Assembly (NCBI RefSeq): GCF_001941865.1
Contig: NZ_CP016162.1
Location: 4,463,501 to 4,527,500 of the forward strand
Source: Pseudomonas alcaliphila JAB1
GTDB lineage: Bacteria; Pseudomonadota; Gammaproteobacteria; Pseudomonadales; Pseudomonadaceae
Reading direction: 5' to 3'
DNA length: 64,000 bases
Part shown: positions 7,876-17,691 of the stretch, piece by piece
How positions within the stretch are numbered: the first letter of the stretch is position 1
Layout of the letters: the number at the start of each line of letters is the position of its first letter
Notes under the pieces: generated by a model
Databases searched by the model: none
Seen by the model: the letters and a program-made list of their open reading frames with translations, nothing else
Told to the model about the DNA's origin: nothing
Program-made: the position numbers and the translations under genes

Positions 7876-8759
7876 TTGCGGCGTATCAGAAACGCTGCCA
7901 GACCCGCGTCGACACTGCACTGGAAGCGCTGTTTCAAGCTCCACGCACAGAGCTCGAACGCCTCTACCAGGCCATGCGCTACAGCGTGATGAACGGCGGC
8001 AAGCGCGTGCGCCCGCTGCTGGTCTATGCCGCTTGCGAGGCTCTCGAAGGTGATCTCGAACGTGCCGATGGCGCTGCCTGTGCGGTGGAGCTGATCCATG
8101 CCTACTCGCTGGTGCACGACGATCTGCCGGCGATGGACGATGACGACCTGCGTCGCGGTCAGCCGACCACCCACAAGGCCTTCGACGAAGCCAGTGCCAT
8201 CCTTGCTGGCGATGGTCTGCAAAGCCTGGCCTTCGAAGTGCTCGCCGACCACCGGCGCAATCCGCAGGATGCCGAGACGCGCCTGCAGATGATCGAGTTG
8301 CTGAGCCAGGCTGCAGGCCCGGCCGGCATGGTCGGCGGTCAAGCCATCGACCTTGGCTCGGTCGGCCTGCAACTCGACCAGCAGGCGCTGGAAGTGATGC
8401 ACCGGCACAAGACCGGCGCGCTGATCGAAGCCAGCGTGGCGCTCGGCGCCCTGGCCAGTGGCAACACCGACGAACTGGCGCACAAGGCCCTGTTGCAATA
8501 CGCCCGCGCCATCGGCCTGGCCTTCCAGGTGCAGGACGACATCCTCGACGTGGAGAGCGATACCGCCACCCTGGGCAAGACCCAGGGCAAGGACGAAGCC
8601 CACGACAAGCCCACCTACCCCGCCCTGCTTGGCCTCGACGCGGCCAAGGACTACGCACTGGAGCTGCGCGACCAGGCCCTGCACGTGCTGCGCCCGTTCG
8701 GCAACAGCGCCGAACCGCTGCGCGAGCTGGCGCGCTACATAGTCGAACGACGCAGCTAG
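7872..8759 (+). CDS. ispA: Farnesyl diphosphate synthase (geranyltranstransferase)
   Basis: Short-chain prenyltransferase that condenses dimethylallyl and isopentenyl diphosphates to farnesyl diphosphate. It is 295 residues. The first aspartate-rich motif is DDLPAMD at 83-89, followed by [15 protein letters not shown]; the second is FQVQDDILD near 216-224. GGKRVRP at 42-48 is the substrate-binding loop. It overlaps xseB by 4 bp. In most Pseudomonas dxs follows directly, but here about 4.6 kb of other sequence intervenes before dxs. Confidence 0.96.
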   Translation: MIAAYQKRCQTRVDTALEALFQAPRTELERLYQAMRYSVMNGGKRVRPLLVYAACEALEGDLERADGAACAVELIHAYSLVHDDLPAMDDDDLRRGQPTTHKAFDEASAILAGDGLQSLAFEVLADHRRNPQDAETRLQMIELLSQAAGPAGMVGGQAIDLGSVGLQLDQQALEVMHRHKTGALIEASVALGALASGNTDELAHKALLQYARAIGLAFQVQDDILDVESDTATLGKTQGKDEAHDKPTYPALLGLDAAKDYALELRDQALHVLRPFGNSAEPLRELARYIVERRS

Positions 8760-8766
8760 GCCGCTG

Positions 8767-8800
8767 TTGTGGGAGCGGCTTCAGCCGCGATAGCCGCCCC
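8767..8800. repeat. REP-type element downstream of ispA
   Basis: TGTGGGAGCGGCTTCAGCCG followed by CGATAGCCGCCCC is a short palindromic element of the GGAGCGGCTTCAGCCGCGA type. It marks the left border of the insert between ispA and dxs. Confidence 0.6.
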
Positions 8801-8908
8801 GCTCCATCATTGTCATCTATGACCGCATGATCGCCGCATAAGGCTTGCTTTACCCACGCGACCAGCCTCCTAAGATGGCTCCATAACGACAAGACGTCCG
8901 GAGCCGCC

Positions 8909-11900
8909 ATGCCCTTCCCCGCCCTGCTGATCGCCAACCGCGGCGAGATCGCCATTCGTATCGCCCAGGCCTGCGCCGACCTCGGTATCCGCAGCGTCGC
9001 TGTGTACGCCGAGGACGACAGCGCCTGCCTGCACACGCGCAAGGCAGATCAGGCCGTGGCGCTGGCGGGACGCGGCCCGGCGGCCTATCTGGATATGGAT
9101 CAGCTCATTGGCATCGCCCGTGAACAGGGCTGTGCAGCCATCCACCCCGGCTACGGTTTTCTCGCCGAGAACGCCGAGTTCGCCCGCCGTTGCCAGGCTG
9201 CCCGGCTGACCTTCGTCGGCCCGACGCCGGAAACCCTGCAACTGTTCGGCGACAAGGCCGCCGCCCGCGCCCTGGCCGAACGCTGCGCAGTGCCGCTGGT
9301 ACCGGGGATCAACCAGGCGGTGACGCTGGAGCAGGCCGCGGACTTTCTCGCCGAGCACGGCAGCGTGATGCTCAAGGCCCTGGCCGGCGGTGGCGGGCGC
9401 GGCATGCGTGCGGTGGACGATCCGGCGCAACTGGCCGAGGCCTTCGCCCGCTGCGCCTCGGAGGCCCAGGGGGCCTTCGGCAGCGGCGCGCTGTACGTGG
9501 AAAAGCGCGTACGCCGCGCCCGGCATATAGAAGTGCAGGTGCTCGGCGACGGCAGCGGCGCGGTCAGCCACCTGTGGGAGCGCGACTGCAGCCTGCAACG
9601 CCGCCATCAGAAGCTGGTGGAGATCGCGCCCAGCCCCGACCTGGATGTGGCCACGCGTGACGCGATCATCGCCAGCGCCCTGCGCCTGGCAGCCGAGGTG
9701 CAGTATCGCGGCATCGGCACCTTCGAGTTTCTGCTCGACCTCGACCAGCCGGGGCGCTTCTACTTCATGGAAGCCAATCCGCGCGTGCAGGTGGAGCACA
9801 CCGTCACCGAGCAGGTCACCGGTGTCGACCTGCTGCACACGCAATTGCACCTGGCCGCCGACAGCAGCCTGGCCGAACTGAACCTGCTCACACCGCCCGC
9901 GACCAACGGCTATGCCGTGCAGGTGCGCCTGAATCTGGAAAGCCTGCACGCCGATGGCAGCACGCGCCCGGCCAGCGGCGTGCTCAGCGCCTACCAGCCG
10001 CCCAGCGGCCCCGGCCTGCGTGTGGATGGCTGCGGCTATGCCGGCTACACCGTCAGCCCGGCCTACGATTCGCTGATCGCCAAGCTGATCGCCAGCGCCG
10101 GTGACTACCCCGGTGCCCTGCGCCGTGCCTATCGGGGGCTGTGCGAGTTCCGCATCGAAGGCGTGGCGAGCAACCTGCACCTGCTGCAGAACCTGCTGCA
10201 ACGCGACGAGGTGATCGCCAATCAGGTCGACACCACCTATGTCGAACGCCAACTGGACACCCTGCTGGCAGCCCGCGCACAGGCCCACCCGCACCGTTAC
10301 TTCGCCGCTGACGCCGCGCTACAAAACGCCAAAGCCACTGTCGATGCACCGCCCGGCACCTTGGCCCTGAGCGCCCCCAACGCTGGCGTGCTGGTCAGCC
10401 TGGAGGTAGCCGAGGGCGATGCCGTAGCCACTGGCCAGCGCATCGCCGTGCTGGAAGCGATGAAGATGGAATTCGAGGTCAAGGCCGAGCACAGCGGCAT
10501 CGTCCGTGCGTTGGCCGTGGCCCCCGGTGACGCCATCGGTGAAGGCCAGGCGCTGGCGTTCCTGGAGCCGGCCGAGGTGGATGGCCTGGACGCCCACGGC
10601 GAACAGGCAATCGACCTGGCGCATATCCGCGCCGACCTGGCCGAAGTGCTGGAGCGCCATGCGCGTCTGACCGATGCGCGTCGCCCCGAGGCCGTGGCGA
10701 AAAGGCGCAAGACCGGCCAGCGCACCGTGCGGGAAAACCTGGCGGACTTGCTCGATGCAGACAGCTTTATCGAATACGGCGCCATGGCCCTGGCCGCCCA
10801 GCGCCGTCGGCGTTCGCCCGAGGAGCTGCTGGAGCTGAGCCCGGCCGACGGCCTGGTCGCCGGTATCGGCACGGTAAACGCCACGCGCTTCGGCGCCGAG
10901 GCCGCGCGCTGCATGGCCATCGCCTACGACTACACGGTGTTCGCCGGTACTCAGGGCGTGATGAACCACAAGAAGACCGACCGCATGCTGGCCCTGGCCG
11001 AGCAATGGCGCCTGCCGGTGGTGCTGTTCGCCGAGGGCGGCGGCGGCCGACCGGGGGATACCGATTTCGTCGGGGTAGCCGGGCTTGACTGCCACACCTT
11101 CGTCGCCATGGCCAAGCTCTCCGGCCTGGTGCCGACCGTGGGCGTGGTCTCCGGCCGCTGCTTCGCCGGCAACGCCGCGCTGCTCGGCTGCTGCGATGTG
11201 ATCATCGCCACCCGCAATGCAAGCATCGGTATGGCCGGCCCGGCGATGATCGAAGGTGGCGGCCTCGGCAGCTTCACCCCCGAACAGGTCGGCCCGGCCA
11301 GCGTGCAAGGCCCCAACGGGGTGATCGATGTGCTGGTGGAGGACGAAGCCGCAGCGGTCGCCGTGGCCAAGCAGTACCTGGGCTATTTCCAGGGCCCGGT
11401 GAGCGACTGGCAGTGCAGCGATCCCCGCGAACTGCGCCAGGTGATCCCGGAAAACCGCCTGCGCGTGTACGACATCCGCAAGGTCATCGAACTGCTGGCC
11501 GACGACGGCAGCGTGCTGGAACTGCGCCGCCAGTTCGCCCCCGGCCTGATCACCGCGCTGATTCGCATCGAGGGCAAGCCGTTCGGCCTGATCGCCAATA
11601 ACCCCGCACACCTGGGCGGCGCCATCGATGCCGTGGCCGGCGACAAGGCCGCGCGCTTCCTGCAACTGTGCGAGGCGCATGACCTGCCCATCGTCTCGCT
11701 GTGCGACACCCCCGGTTTCATGGTCGGCCCGGACGCGGAGAAGCAGGCCACGGTGCGTCACGTCTCGCGCCTGTTCGTCAGCGCCGCCAGCCTCACGGTG
11801 CCCTTCTTCACCCTGGTGCTACGCAAGGGCTACGGCCTCGGCGCCCAGGCCATGGCCGCCGGCAGCTTCCATTCGCCGCTGTTCACCGCCGCCTGGCCCA

Positions 11901-12181
11901 GTGGCGAATTCGGCGCCATGGGTCTGGAGGGTGCGGTGCGCCTGGGCTTTGCCAAGGAGCTGGCGGCCCAGCCGGACGAGGCCGCGCGCCAGGCGCTGTT
12001 CGACAAGCTGGTGGCCAAGGCCTACGACAACGGCAAGGCGCTGAACATGGCCAGCTATCTGGAGATCGACGCCGTGATCGATCCCGCCGACAGCCGCGCC
12101 TGGCTGCTGCGCGGTCTCAATGCGGCGCCGCGTCCACCCCGGCGCGACGGCAAGAAACGTCCCTTCGTCGACACCTGGTAA
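8909..12181 (+). CDS. Single-chain acyl-CoA carboxylase (BC-BCCP-CT fusion)
   Basis: A 1090-residue biotin-dependent carboxylase with all three parts in one chain. Residues 1-450 are a biotin carboxylase (start LIANRGEIAIRIAQACADLG, ATP-grasp, MEANPRVQVEHT at about 287). Residues 480-552 are a biotinyl domain with EAMKMEF, biotin attached to Lys519. Residues 590-1085 are a carboxyltransferase with both halves (GVMNHKKTDRMLALAEQW, then PGFMVGPDAEKQATVRH). Most bacterial enzymes split these into two or more subunits; single-chain forms are known as long-chain acyl-CoA carboxylases. The substrate is not readable from sequence. It stands alone with its hydrolase neighbour between ispA and dxs, flanked by repeats. 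Confidence 0.9.
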   Translation: MPFPALLIANRGEIAIRIAQACADLGIRSVAVYAEDDSACLHTRKADQAVALAGRGPAAYLDMDQLIGIAREQGCAAIHPGYGFLAENAEFARRCQAARLTFVGPTPETLQLFGDKAAARALAERCAVPLVPGINQAVTLEQAADFLAEHGSVMLKALAGGGGRGMRAVDDPAQLAEAFARCASEAQGAFGSGALYVEKRVRRARHIEVQVLGDGSGAVSHLWERDCSLQRRHQKLVEIAPSPDLDVATRDAIIASALRLAAEVQYRGIGTFEFLLDLDQPGRFYFMEANPRVQVEHTVTEQVTGVDLLHTQLHLAADSSLAELNLLTPPATNGYAVQVRLNLESLHADGSTRPASGVLSAYQPPSGPGLRVDGCGYAGYTVSPAYDSLIAKLIASAGDYPGALRRAYRGLCEFRIEGVASNLHLLQNLLQRDEVIANQVDTTYVERQLDTLLAARAQAHPHRYFAADAALQNAKATVDAPPGTLALSAPNAGVLVSLEVAEGDAVATGQRIAVLEAMKMEFEVKAEHSGIVRALAVAPGDAIGEGQALAFLEPAEVDGLDAHGEQAIDLAHIRADLAEVLERHARLTDARRPEAVAKRRKTGQRTVRENLADLLDADSFIEYGAMALAAQRRRRSPEELLELSPADGLVAGIGTVNATRFGAEAARCMAIAYDYTVFAGTQGVMNHKKTDRMLALAEQWRLPVVLFAEGGGGRPGDTDFVGVAGLDCHTFVAMAKLSGLVPTVGVVSGRCFAGNAALLGCCDVIIATRNASIGMAGPAMIEGGGLGSFTPEQVGPASVQGPNGVIDVLVEDEAAAVAVAKQYLGYFQGPVSDWQCSDPRELRQVIPENRLRVYDIRKVIELLADDGSVLELRRQFAPGLITALIRIEGKPFGLIANNPAHLGGAIDAVAGDKAARFLQLCEAHDLPIVSLCDTPGFMVGPDAEKQATVRHVSRLFVSAASLTVPFFTLVLRKGYGLGAQAMAAGSFHSPLFTAAWPSGEFGAMGLEGAVRLGFAKELAAQPDEAARQALFDKLVAKAYDNGKALNMASYLEIDAVIDPADSRAWLLRGLNAAPRPPRRDGKKRPFVDTW

Positions 12182-12240
12182 GGAATTGGCTATGTCCGCG
12201 TTAGCTGTTGCCAAGCAGTTCCGGGGAAGGTTCGGAGCCT

Positions 12241-12313
12241 TGTAGGGGGGGCTTTAGCCCACGCTGACCGTCGGTGGTGGGCTGAAGCGGAGCGCCGCCC
12301 GGCCCACCCTACG
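12241..12313. repeat. GTAGGGnGG-type inverted repeat
   Basis: TGTAGGGGGGGCTTTAGCCC on the left faces a copy ending GGCCCACCCTACGG on the right. It separates the carboxylase and hydrolase genes. Related GTAGGGTGGG arms occur at 17547, 25983 and 31079. Confidence 0.65.
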
Positions 12314-12363
12314 GCCCTTTACCCCCCCCAACACTTAACTCAGACATAGCCAAGGAATTATCC

Positions 12364-13314
12364 ATGCACATCGACCATCGCCTGCTCGCCGTTAACGGCA
12401 TCGAACTGAGCCTGTACAGCGCCGGGCCCGAGCACGGCAAGCCGGTGTGGCTGCTGCATGGCTTTCCCGAATGCTGGTACGCCTGGCATCCGCAGATCGA
12501 GGCGCTGGCCGCCGCCGGCTACCGGGTGTTCGCCCCGGAGATGCGCGGCTATGGCGCCAGCAGCGCGCCGGCCGATCCGGCGGCCTATGACCTGCTCACC
12601 CTGTGCAGCGATATCCAGGTGGCGATGGACATGCTCGGCCAGCGCGAGGTGGCGGTGGTCGGCCACGACTGGGGTGCGCCGGTGGCCTGGCACCTGGCGC
12701 TGCTGGAGCCTGAGCGGATCAAGGCGCTCGGCGCGCTGTCGGTACCCTTCGGCGGCCGGCCGAAACGCCCGGCCATCGAGATGATGCGCGAGGCCTACGC
12801 CGGGCGCTTTCACTACATCCTGTATTTCCAGCAGCCGGGCGTAGCCGAGGCCGAGCTGGACGAAGACATCGGCCGCAGCCTGCGCCTGCTGCTCGGCGGC
12901 CTCGGCGATGCCCTGCTGGCAACGGACAAACCGGCCGATGCGCGGCTGTTCGACGGCATGCCGGATGACCTGCCGCTGCCGCCCTGGTGCAACGAGGCGA
13001 TGTTCGCCCACTACCTGCGCACCTTCGAGCGCCACGGCTTTTGCGGCGCGCTGAACTGGTACCGCAACTTCGAGCGCAACTGGCAACGCACCGAGCATCT
13101 GGCCGGGCTGCAGATCACGCAGCCGACGCTGTTCCTGCTCGGAGAAAACGACCCGGTCGGCCGCTTCGAGGCGCCGACGCTGAAACGCATGGACGACAAG
13201 GTGCCGCACCTGGAACGCCATGATCTGCCCGGCGCCGGCCACTGGCTGCAGGCCGAATGCAGCGAGCGTGTCAGCGCCCTGCTGCTGGACTTCCTCACAC
13301 GAAACTACCAGTAA
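12364..13314 (+). CDS. Alpha/beta hydrolase, epoxide hydrolase-like
   Basis: Soluble alpha/beta hydrolase of the epoxide hydrolase type, 316 residues. The oxyanion motif HGFPE is at 32-36, the nucleophile is Asp102 in GHDWGAPVAW, and the catalytic His is 293 in PGAGHWLQ. A cap domain lies at about 140-230 and contains the candidate ring-opening tyrosines (HYILYF and ALNWYRNF). An Asp nucleophile rather than Ser fits epoxide hydrolases and haloalkane dehalogenases; the HGFPE loop favours the former. It follows the single-chain carboxylase after a 182-bp repeat-bearing gap, so joint function is plausible but not proven. Confidence 0.85.
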   Translation: MHIDHRLLAVNGIELSLYSAGPEHGKPVWLLHGFPECWYAWHPQIEALAAAGYRVFAPEMRGYGASSAPADPAAYDLLTLCSDIQVAMDMLGQREVAVVGHDWGAPVAWHLALLEPERIKALGALSVPFGGRPKRPAIEMMREAYAGRFHYILYFQQPGVAEAELDEDIGRSLRLLLGGLGDALLATDKPADARLFDGMPDDLPLPPWCNEAMFAHYLRTFERHGFCGALNWYRNFERNWQRTEHLAGLQITQPTLFLLGENDPVGRFEAPTLKRMDDKVPHLERHDLPGAGHWLQAECSERVSALLLDFLTRNYQ

Positions 13315-13396
13315 CGGCGAGATGGACAGCGGATTGGGCTGTTTTCCTGGCATCAGGTAAACTGCCGCATCTTTTACACCTATAACGATTCGCCTG

Positions 13397-15298
13397 ATGC
13401 CGACCACTTTCCACGAGATCCCCCGCGAGCGCCCGTTGACGCCGCTGCTCGACAGCGCCAACACGCCCGACGAACTGCGCCGCCTGGCCGAAGCGGACCT
13501 GGAAACCCTCGCCGACGAACTGCGCCAGTACCTGCTCTACAGCGTTGGCCAGAGCGGCGGGCACTTCGGTGCCGGGCTCGGCGTGATCGAGCTGACCATC
13601 GCCCTGCACTACGTCTTCGACACCCCCGATGACCGCCTGGTGTGGGACGTCGGCCATCAGGCCTACCCGCACAAGATCCTCACCGGCCGGCGCGAGCGCA
13701 TGGGCACGCTGCGCCAGAAAGACGGCCTGGCCGCCTTCCCGCGGCGCAGCGAGAGCGAGTACGACACCTTCGGCGTCGGCCACTCCAGCACCAGCATCAG
13801 CGCGGCCCTTGGCATGGCCATCGCCGCCCGCCTGAAGGGCGAGAAGCGCAAGAGCGTGGCAGTGATCGGTGACGGCGCACTGACCGCCGGCATGGCCTTC
13901 GAAGCGCTCAACCACGCCACCGACGTCGGCGCCAACATGCTGGTGATCCTCAACGACAACGACATGTCGATCTCCAAGAATGTCGGCGGCCTGTCCAACT
14001 ACCTGGCCAAGATCATCTCCAGCCGCACCTACGCCAGCATGCGCGAGGGCAGCAAGAAGATCCTCTCGCGCCTGCCCGGTGCCTGGGAAATCGCGCGCAA
14101 GGTCGAGGAACACGCCAAGGGTATGCTGGTGCCCGGCACCCTGTTCGAGGAACTGGGCTGGAACTACGTCGGCCCCATCGACGGCCACGACCTGCCCACC
14201 CTGCTCGCCACCCTGCGCAATATGCGCGACCTCGACGGCCCGCAGTTCCTCCATGTGGTGACCAAGAAGGGCAAGGGCTTCGCCCCGGCCGAGGCCGACC
14301 CCATCGGTTATCACGCCATCACCAAGCTGGAACCTGTGACCCCGGTAGCCGCTCCGAAGAAGCCTAGTGGCCCGAAATACTCCAACGTATTCGGTCAGTG
14401 GCTGTGCGACATGGCCGCCGCTGACAACCGCCTGGTGGGCATCACCCCGGCAATGAAGGAAGGCTCCGACCTGGTGGATTTCAGCGAGCGCTTCCCCGAG
14501 CGCTACTTCGACGTCGCCATTGCCGAGCAGCACGCCGTGACCCTCGCCGCCGGCATGGCCTGCGAAGGCGCCAAGCCGGTGGTGGCGATCTACTCCACCT
14601 TCCTCCAGCGCGCCTACGATCAATTGATTCACGACGTGGCCGTGCAGCACCTCGACGTGCTGTTCGCCATCGACCGCGCCGGCCTGGTCGGCGAAGACGG
14701 CCCGACTCACGCGGGCAGCTTCGACCTGTCCTACCTGCGCTGCATCCCCGGCATGCTGGTGATGACGCCGAGCGACGAGAACGAGCTGCGCCGCATGCTC
14801 ACCACCGGCCACCTGTTCGACGGCCCGGCGGCGGTGCGCTATCCGCGCGGCACCGGCCCCAACGCGCCGCTCGATGCCGGCCTGGAGCCGCTGGAAATTG
14901 GCAAAGCGGTGGTGCGCCGCCAGGGCAAGGGCGTCGCCCTGCTGGCCTTCGGCGTGCAACTGGCCGAAGCCCTGCGCGTCGGTGAAACCCTGGACGCCAC
15001 GGTGGTCGACATGCGTTTCGTCAAACCCCTGGACGAGGCCCTGCTGCGCGAGCTGGCCGGCAATCACGAACTGCTGGTGACCATCGAGGAAAACGCGGTG
15101 ATGGGCGGCGCCGGCAGCGCGGTCGGCGAATTCTTCGCCGCCGAGAACCGCCAGGTGCCGATGCTGCACCTCGGCCTGCCGGACTACTACGTCGAACACG
15201 CCAAGCCCAGCCAGATGCTCGCCGAGTGCGGCCTCGACGAAGCCGGCATCGAACGCGCGGTACGCGAGCGCCTGAGCATGAAGCCCGCTCATCGTTGA
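13397..15298 (+). CDS. dxs: 1-deoxy-D-xylulose-5-phosphate synthase
   Basis: Thiamine-diphosphate enzyme that joins pyruvate and glyceraldehyde 3-phosphate, the first step of the MEP isoprenoid pathway that feeds IspA. It is 633 residues, the usual length. The cofactor domain shows [14 protein letters not shown] and the Mg/ThDP motif [17 protein letters not shown]...NDND; the second domain has the catalytic Glu near 377 in [15 protein letters not shown]; the C-terminal domain follows. The ATG at 13397 gives the Pseudomonas start [13 protein letters not shown]. Transcription may be independent of ispA here because of the insert. Confidence 0.97.
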   Translation: MPTTFHEIPRERPLTPLLDSANTPDELRRLAEADLETLADELRQYLLYSVGQSGGHFGAGLGVIELTIALHYVFDTPDDRLVWDVGHQAYPHKILTGRRERMGTLRQKDGLAAFPRRSESEYDTFGVGHSSTSISAALGMAIAARLKGEKRKSVAVIGDGALTAGMAFEALNHATDVGANMLVILNDNDMSISKNVGGLSNYLAKIISSRTYASMREGSKKILSRLPGAWEIARKVEEHAKGMLVPGTLFEELGWNYVGPIDGHDLPTLLATLRNMRDLDGPQFLHVVTKKGKGFAPAEADPIGYHAITKLEPVTPVAAPKKPSGPKYSNVFGQWLCDMAAADNRLVGITPAMKEGSDLVDFSERFPERYFDVAIAEQHAVTLAAGMACEGAKPVVAIYSTFLQRAYDQLIHDVAVQHLDVLFAIDRAGLVGEDGPTHAGSFDLSYLRCIPGMLVMTPSDENELRRMLTTGHLFDGPAAVRYPRGTGPNAPLDAGLEPLEIGKAVVRRQGKGVALLAFGVQLAEALRVGETLDATVVDMRFVKPLDEALLRELAGNHELLVTIEENAVMGGAGSAVGEFFAAENRQVPMLHLGLPDYYVEHAKPSQMLAECGLDEAGIERAVRERLSMKPAHR

Positions 15299-15328
15299 AT
15301 GAGCGGAGCTTGCTTGTCATTCATACGC

Positions 15329-15348
15329 GCGCGCACTAAGGTGCGCGC
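15329..15348. other. Perfect GC-rich hairpin between dxs and the B12 riboswitch
   Basis: GCGCGCAC-TAAG-GTGCGCGC is an 8-bp perfect stem with a 4-base loop, 30 bp after the dxs stop. It lacks a following T-run, so it is not a standard intrinsic terminator. It directly abuts the cobalamin riboswitch. Confidence 0.5.
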
Positions 15349-15351
15349 CAT

Positions 15352-15530
15352 TCATGTTCCGCCAGGGTGCGCTGCGCAAGCGGCGTTAAACGGGAAGTCG
15401 GTGTGAATCCGGCGCTGCCCCCGCAACGGTAATCGACTGCAAGTGCTGAGCTTGCGCCACGTCCAACAGCCACTGGGCCAAACCTGGGAAGGCGGACCTG
15501 GGTCGAGAGCCCGGAGACCGGCCCAGGCGG
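15352..15530 (+). promoter_or_regulatory. Cobalamin (B12) riboswitch
   Basis: The leader of btuB contains the conserved cobalamin-riboswitch core: GGGAAGTCGGTGTGAATCC, then GCGCTGCCCCCGCAACGGTA (about 15412-15431), and the 3' closing segment AGCCCGGAGACCGGCC at about 15508-15523. Binding of adenosyl- or aquocobalamin is expected to repress btuB translation. The platform between the aptamer and the ATG at 15625 includes a GAGGAAAG Shine-Dalgarno. Confidence 0.93.
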
Positions 15531-15624
15531 TGCGACTGGTGTTGCGGAGGGCAGCACGGTCAAGCGCTGCCCTGCGCTTGCGCCTGCCCTCCTCGAAAGT
15601 CTGCCGACCTTTTGAGGAAAGATA

Positions 15625-17532
15625 ATGAAACTGTCCCGTCTGGCTCTGGCCATCGCCCTGGCGCCGAGCCTTGTTCTGGCTGAAACACCGTCTCGCGATG
15701 ACGCTCTGAAACTCGACGACACGTTGATAACCGCCAACCGCGACGTCCAAAAACGAAGCGAAAGCAGCGCAGCGGTTAGTGTGTTTACCCGCGCCGATAT
15801 CGAGCGCCTGCGCCCAGCCAGCATCAATGAATTGCTCGCCCGAGTCCCCGGTGTACAGGTGGTACAGAACGGCGGCCGTGGCAGCAATACCAGCCTGTTC
15901 ATTCGCGGAACAAACAATGCGCAGAGCCTAGTGTTGATCGATGGTCAACGTACTGGCTCGGTCTCCTCCGGCGGAGCCAGCCTGCAATATCTGAACGTCG
16001 AGCAGATTGAACGCATAGAAGTGCTGCGTGGCTCCCGCTCCGCTCTCTATGGCGCCGATGCCATCGGTGGCGTGGTGCAGATCTTCACTCGCCGAGATCA
16101 GGGTGAGGGTGTTCATCCCTACCTGCGTATCGCTGGCGGCAGCCAGGGAACCTGGGAGCGCAGCCTGGGCGTATCCGGTGGCAACCAGCAGACACGCTAC
16201 AGCCTAAACGCCAGTCTGGAAGAAACCGCCGGCATTGATCGCAGCGGCCCCTCCTGGGCATCCGATGCCGATCACGACACCTATCGCAATCGCGCCTTCA
16301 GCTTCAACCTCAGCCACCGTTTCAACGACGATATGCAGATTGGCCTCAGCGCACTCGACCAGCGTGGCAAGAGTGAGTACGACAACCCCTATGGCCGCTG
16401 GGATGACAGCACCTTTACCAGCTTTCCGGCCAAGCCCTATAGCGATTACAGCCTCAGCAGCATATCGGCCTTCGTCGATACCCGGCTCAGCGAAAGCTGG
16501 AACAGCCGCCTGGAAGTCGGCCACGGCGAGGACAAACTGCAAGATCGCGACAAGCTGTTCGCCGCTACCGATGCATTCCACAGCTACCGCAACTCCGCAG
16601 CCTGGCTGAACAACCTCGACCTGGGTAGTGGCCACGGCCTGCTGCTCGGAGCCGATTATCAGAAGGACAAGTTGCACAGCAGCACCGTCTATAACGAGGA
16701 AAGCCGCTGGAACCAGGCCGGCTTCATTCAGCACAGCTACCGCAGCGAATACTTCAGCACCGAACTGGGTCTGCGTCACGACAAGAACCAGCAATTCGGT
16801 AGCGAGAATACTTGGAACGCAGCGCTGACCGTGCCGCTCGACACCGCCAACGATGTGGTTCTGTCTTACGCCGAAGGCTTCCGTGTCCCCACTTTCAACG
16901 ACCTCTACGGCCCTGCTTCCTGGGGTGCCAACCCGGATCTCAACCCGGAGAAATCGAAGAGCTACGAGCTGCAATGGCGCAGTCAACTGGCCGAAAAGAC
17001 CCGCCTCGAAGCCTCAATCTACCGCACCGATGTCCGCGATCTGATCGCTTACGTGTGGAACACGAGCACCTTCGTCGGTCGTAACTACAACGTCGACACA
17101 GCCCGCATTAATGGCTTCGAAGCCTCGTTGCAATATGAACTGCTTGGCTGGCAAGCCGCGCTTGGGCTTAGCCTGATCGACCCACGCGATCGCGATAGCG
17201 GGCATACCCTGCAACGCCGCGCCAAGCGCACTTTGGGCCTGGATATCGACCGCGACTTCGGTGCTTTTGGCGTTGGTGCCAGCTGGCAGTTGGTCAGCCG
17301 TAGCTTCGATGACCTCGACAACAATCGTGAAATCGCCGGCTACGGCGTACTCGATCTGCGCGGCAGTTGGCGGGCCAGTAAGGAGCTGGGCTTCGACATC
17401 AAACTCAAAAACCTGCTGGAAAAGGGCTACAGCCGCGCACTCTACCAGAACGCCGAAGACTCCCAATACTATGGCTATCGTGAACAGCCTCTCGGCCTCA
17501 TGCTCGGCATGACCTGGACTCCCAACCTCTAA
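15625..17532 (+). CDS. btuB: TonB-dependent vitamin B12 outer-membrane receptor
   Basis: Outer-membrane receptor for cobalamin, 635 residues. A signal peptide (about 1-19, ending LVLA) is followed by a TonB box region (DDTLITANR near 31-39), a plug domain (IERLRPASINELLARVPGV, then LIDGQRTGSVSSGG) and a long beta-barrel ending in an aromatic-rich strand with GMTWTPNL. The cobalamin riboswitch directly upstream fixes the substrate. The BtuF-like periplasmic protein lies convergent downstream. GAGG at 7 bp supports the ATG. Codon use is slightly less GC-rich than its neighbours, which is common for receptor genes. Confidence 0.93.
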   Translation: MKLSRLALAIALAPSLVLAETPSRDDALKLDDTLITANRDVQKRSESSAAVSVFTRADIERLRPASINELLARVPGVQVVQNGGRGSNTSLFIRGTNNAQSLVLIDGQRTGSVSSGGASLQYLNVEQIERIEVLRGSRSALYGADAIGGVVQIFTRRDQGEGVHPYLRIAGGSQGTWERSLGVSGGNQQTRYSLNASLEETAGIDRSGPSWASDADHDTYRNRAFSFNLSHRFNDDMQIGLSALDQRGKSEYDNPYGRWDDSTFTSFPAKPYSDYSLSSISAFVDTRLSESWNSRLEVGHGEDKLQDRDKLFAATDAFHSYRNSAAWLNNLDLGSGHGLLLGADYQKDKLHSSTVYNEESRWNQAGFIQHSYRSEYFSTELGLRHDKNQQFGSENTWNAALTVPLDTANDVVLSYAEGFRVPTFNDLYGPASWGANPDLNPEKSKSYELQWRSQLAEKTRLEASIYRTDVRDLIAYVWNTSTFVGRNYNVDTARINGFEASLQYELLGWQAALGLSLIDPRDRDSGHTLQRRAKRTLGLDIDRDFGAFGVGASWQLVSRSFDDLDNNREIAGYGVLDLRGSWRASKELGFDIKLKNLLEKGYSRALYQNAEDSQYYGYREQPLGLMLGMTWTPNL

Positions 17533-17546
17533 TTGGAGGCATGCAA

Positions 17547-17667
17547 GGGTGGGTTAGCGGCGCAGAACGCCAACATCGCCGAAGCCGATAAAAACGTGCG
17601 CTCGGATAGCCGCAGCAGGCACAGCGTTTTTTTCAAACCCCGTGACAAGCGGCTAACCCACCCTACG
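17547..17667. repeat. Long inverted repeat between btuB and btuF
   Basis: GGGTGGGTTAGCGGCGCAGA on the left faces GCGGCTAACCCACCCTACGC on the right, closing a loop of about 90 bases. It occupies nearly the whole convergent gap and could act as a bidirectional terminator. Confidence 0.65.
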
Positions 17668-17691
17668 CAACCATATGCACCCCACGTAACG

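Noticed and set aside
13295..15292. A 665-codon open frame antisense to dxs
   Set aside because: The composition (Gln, His, Ala, Val rich) is the usual high-GC third-position shadow; dxs on the other strand is fully convincing.
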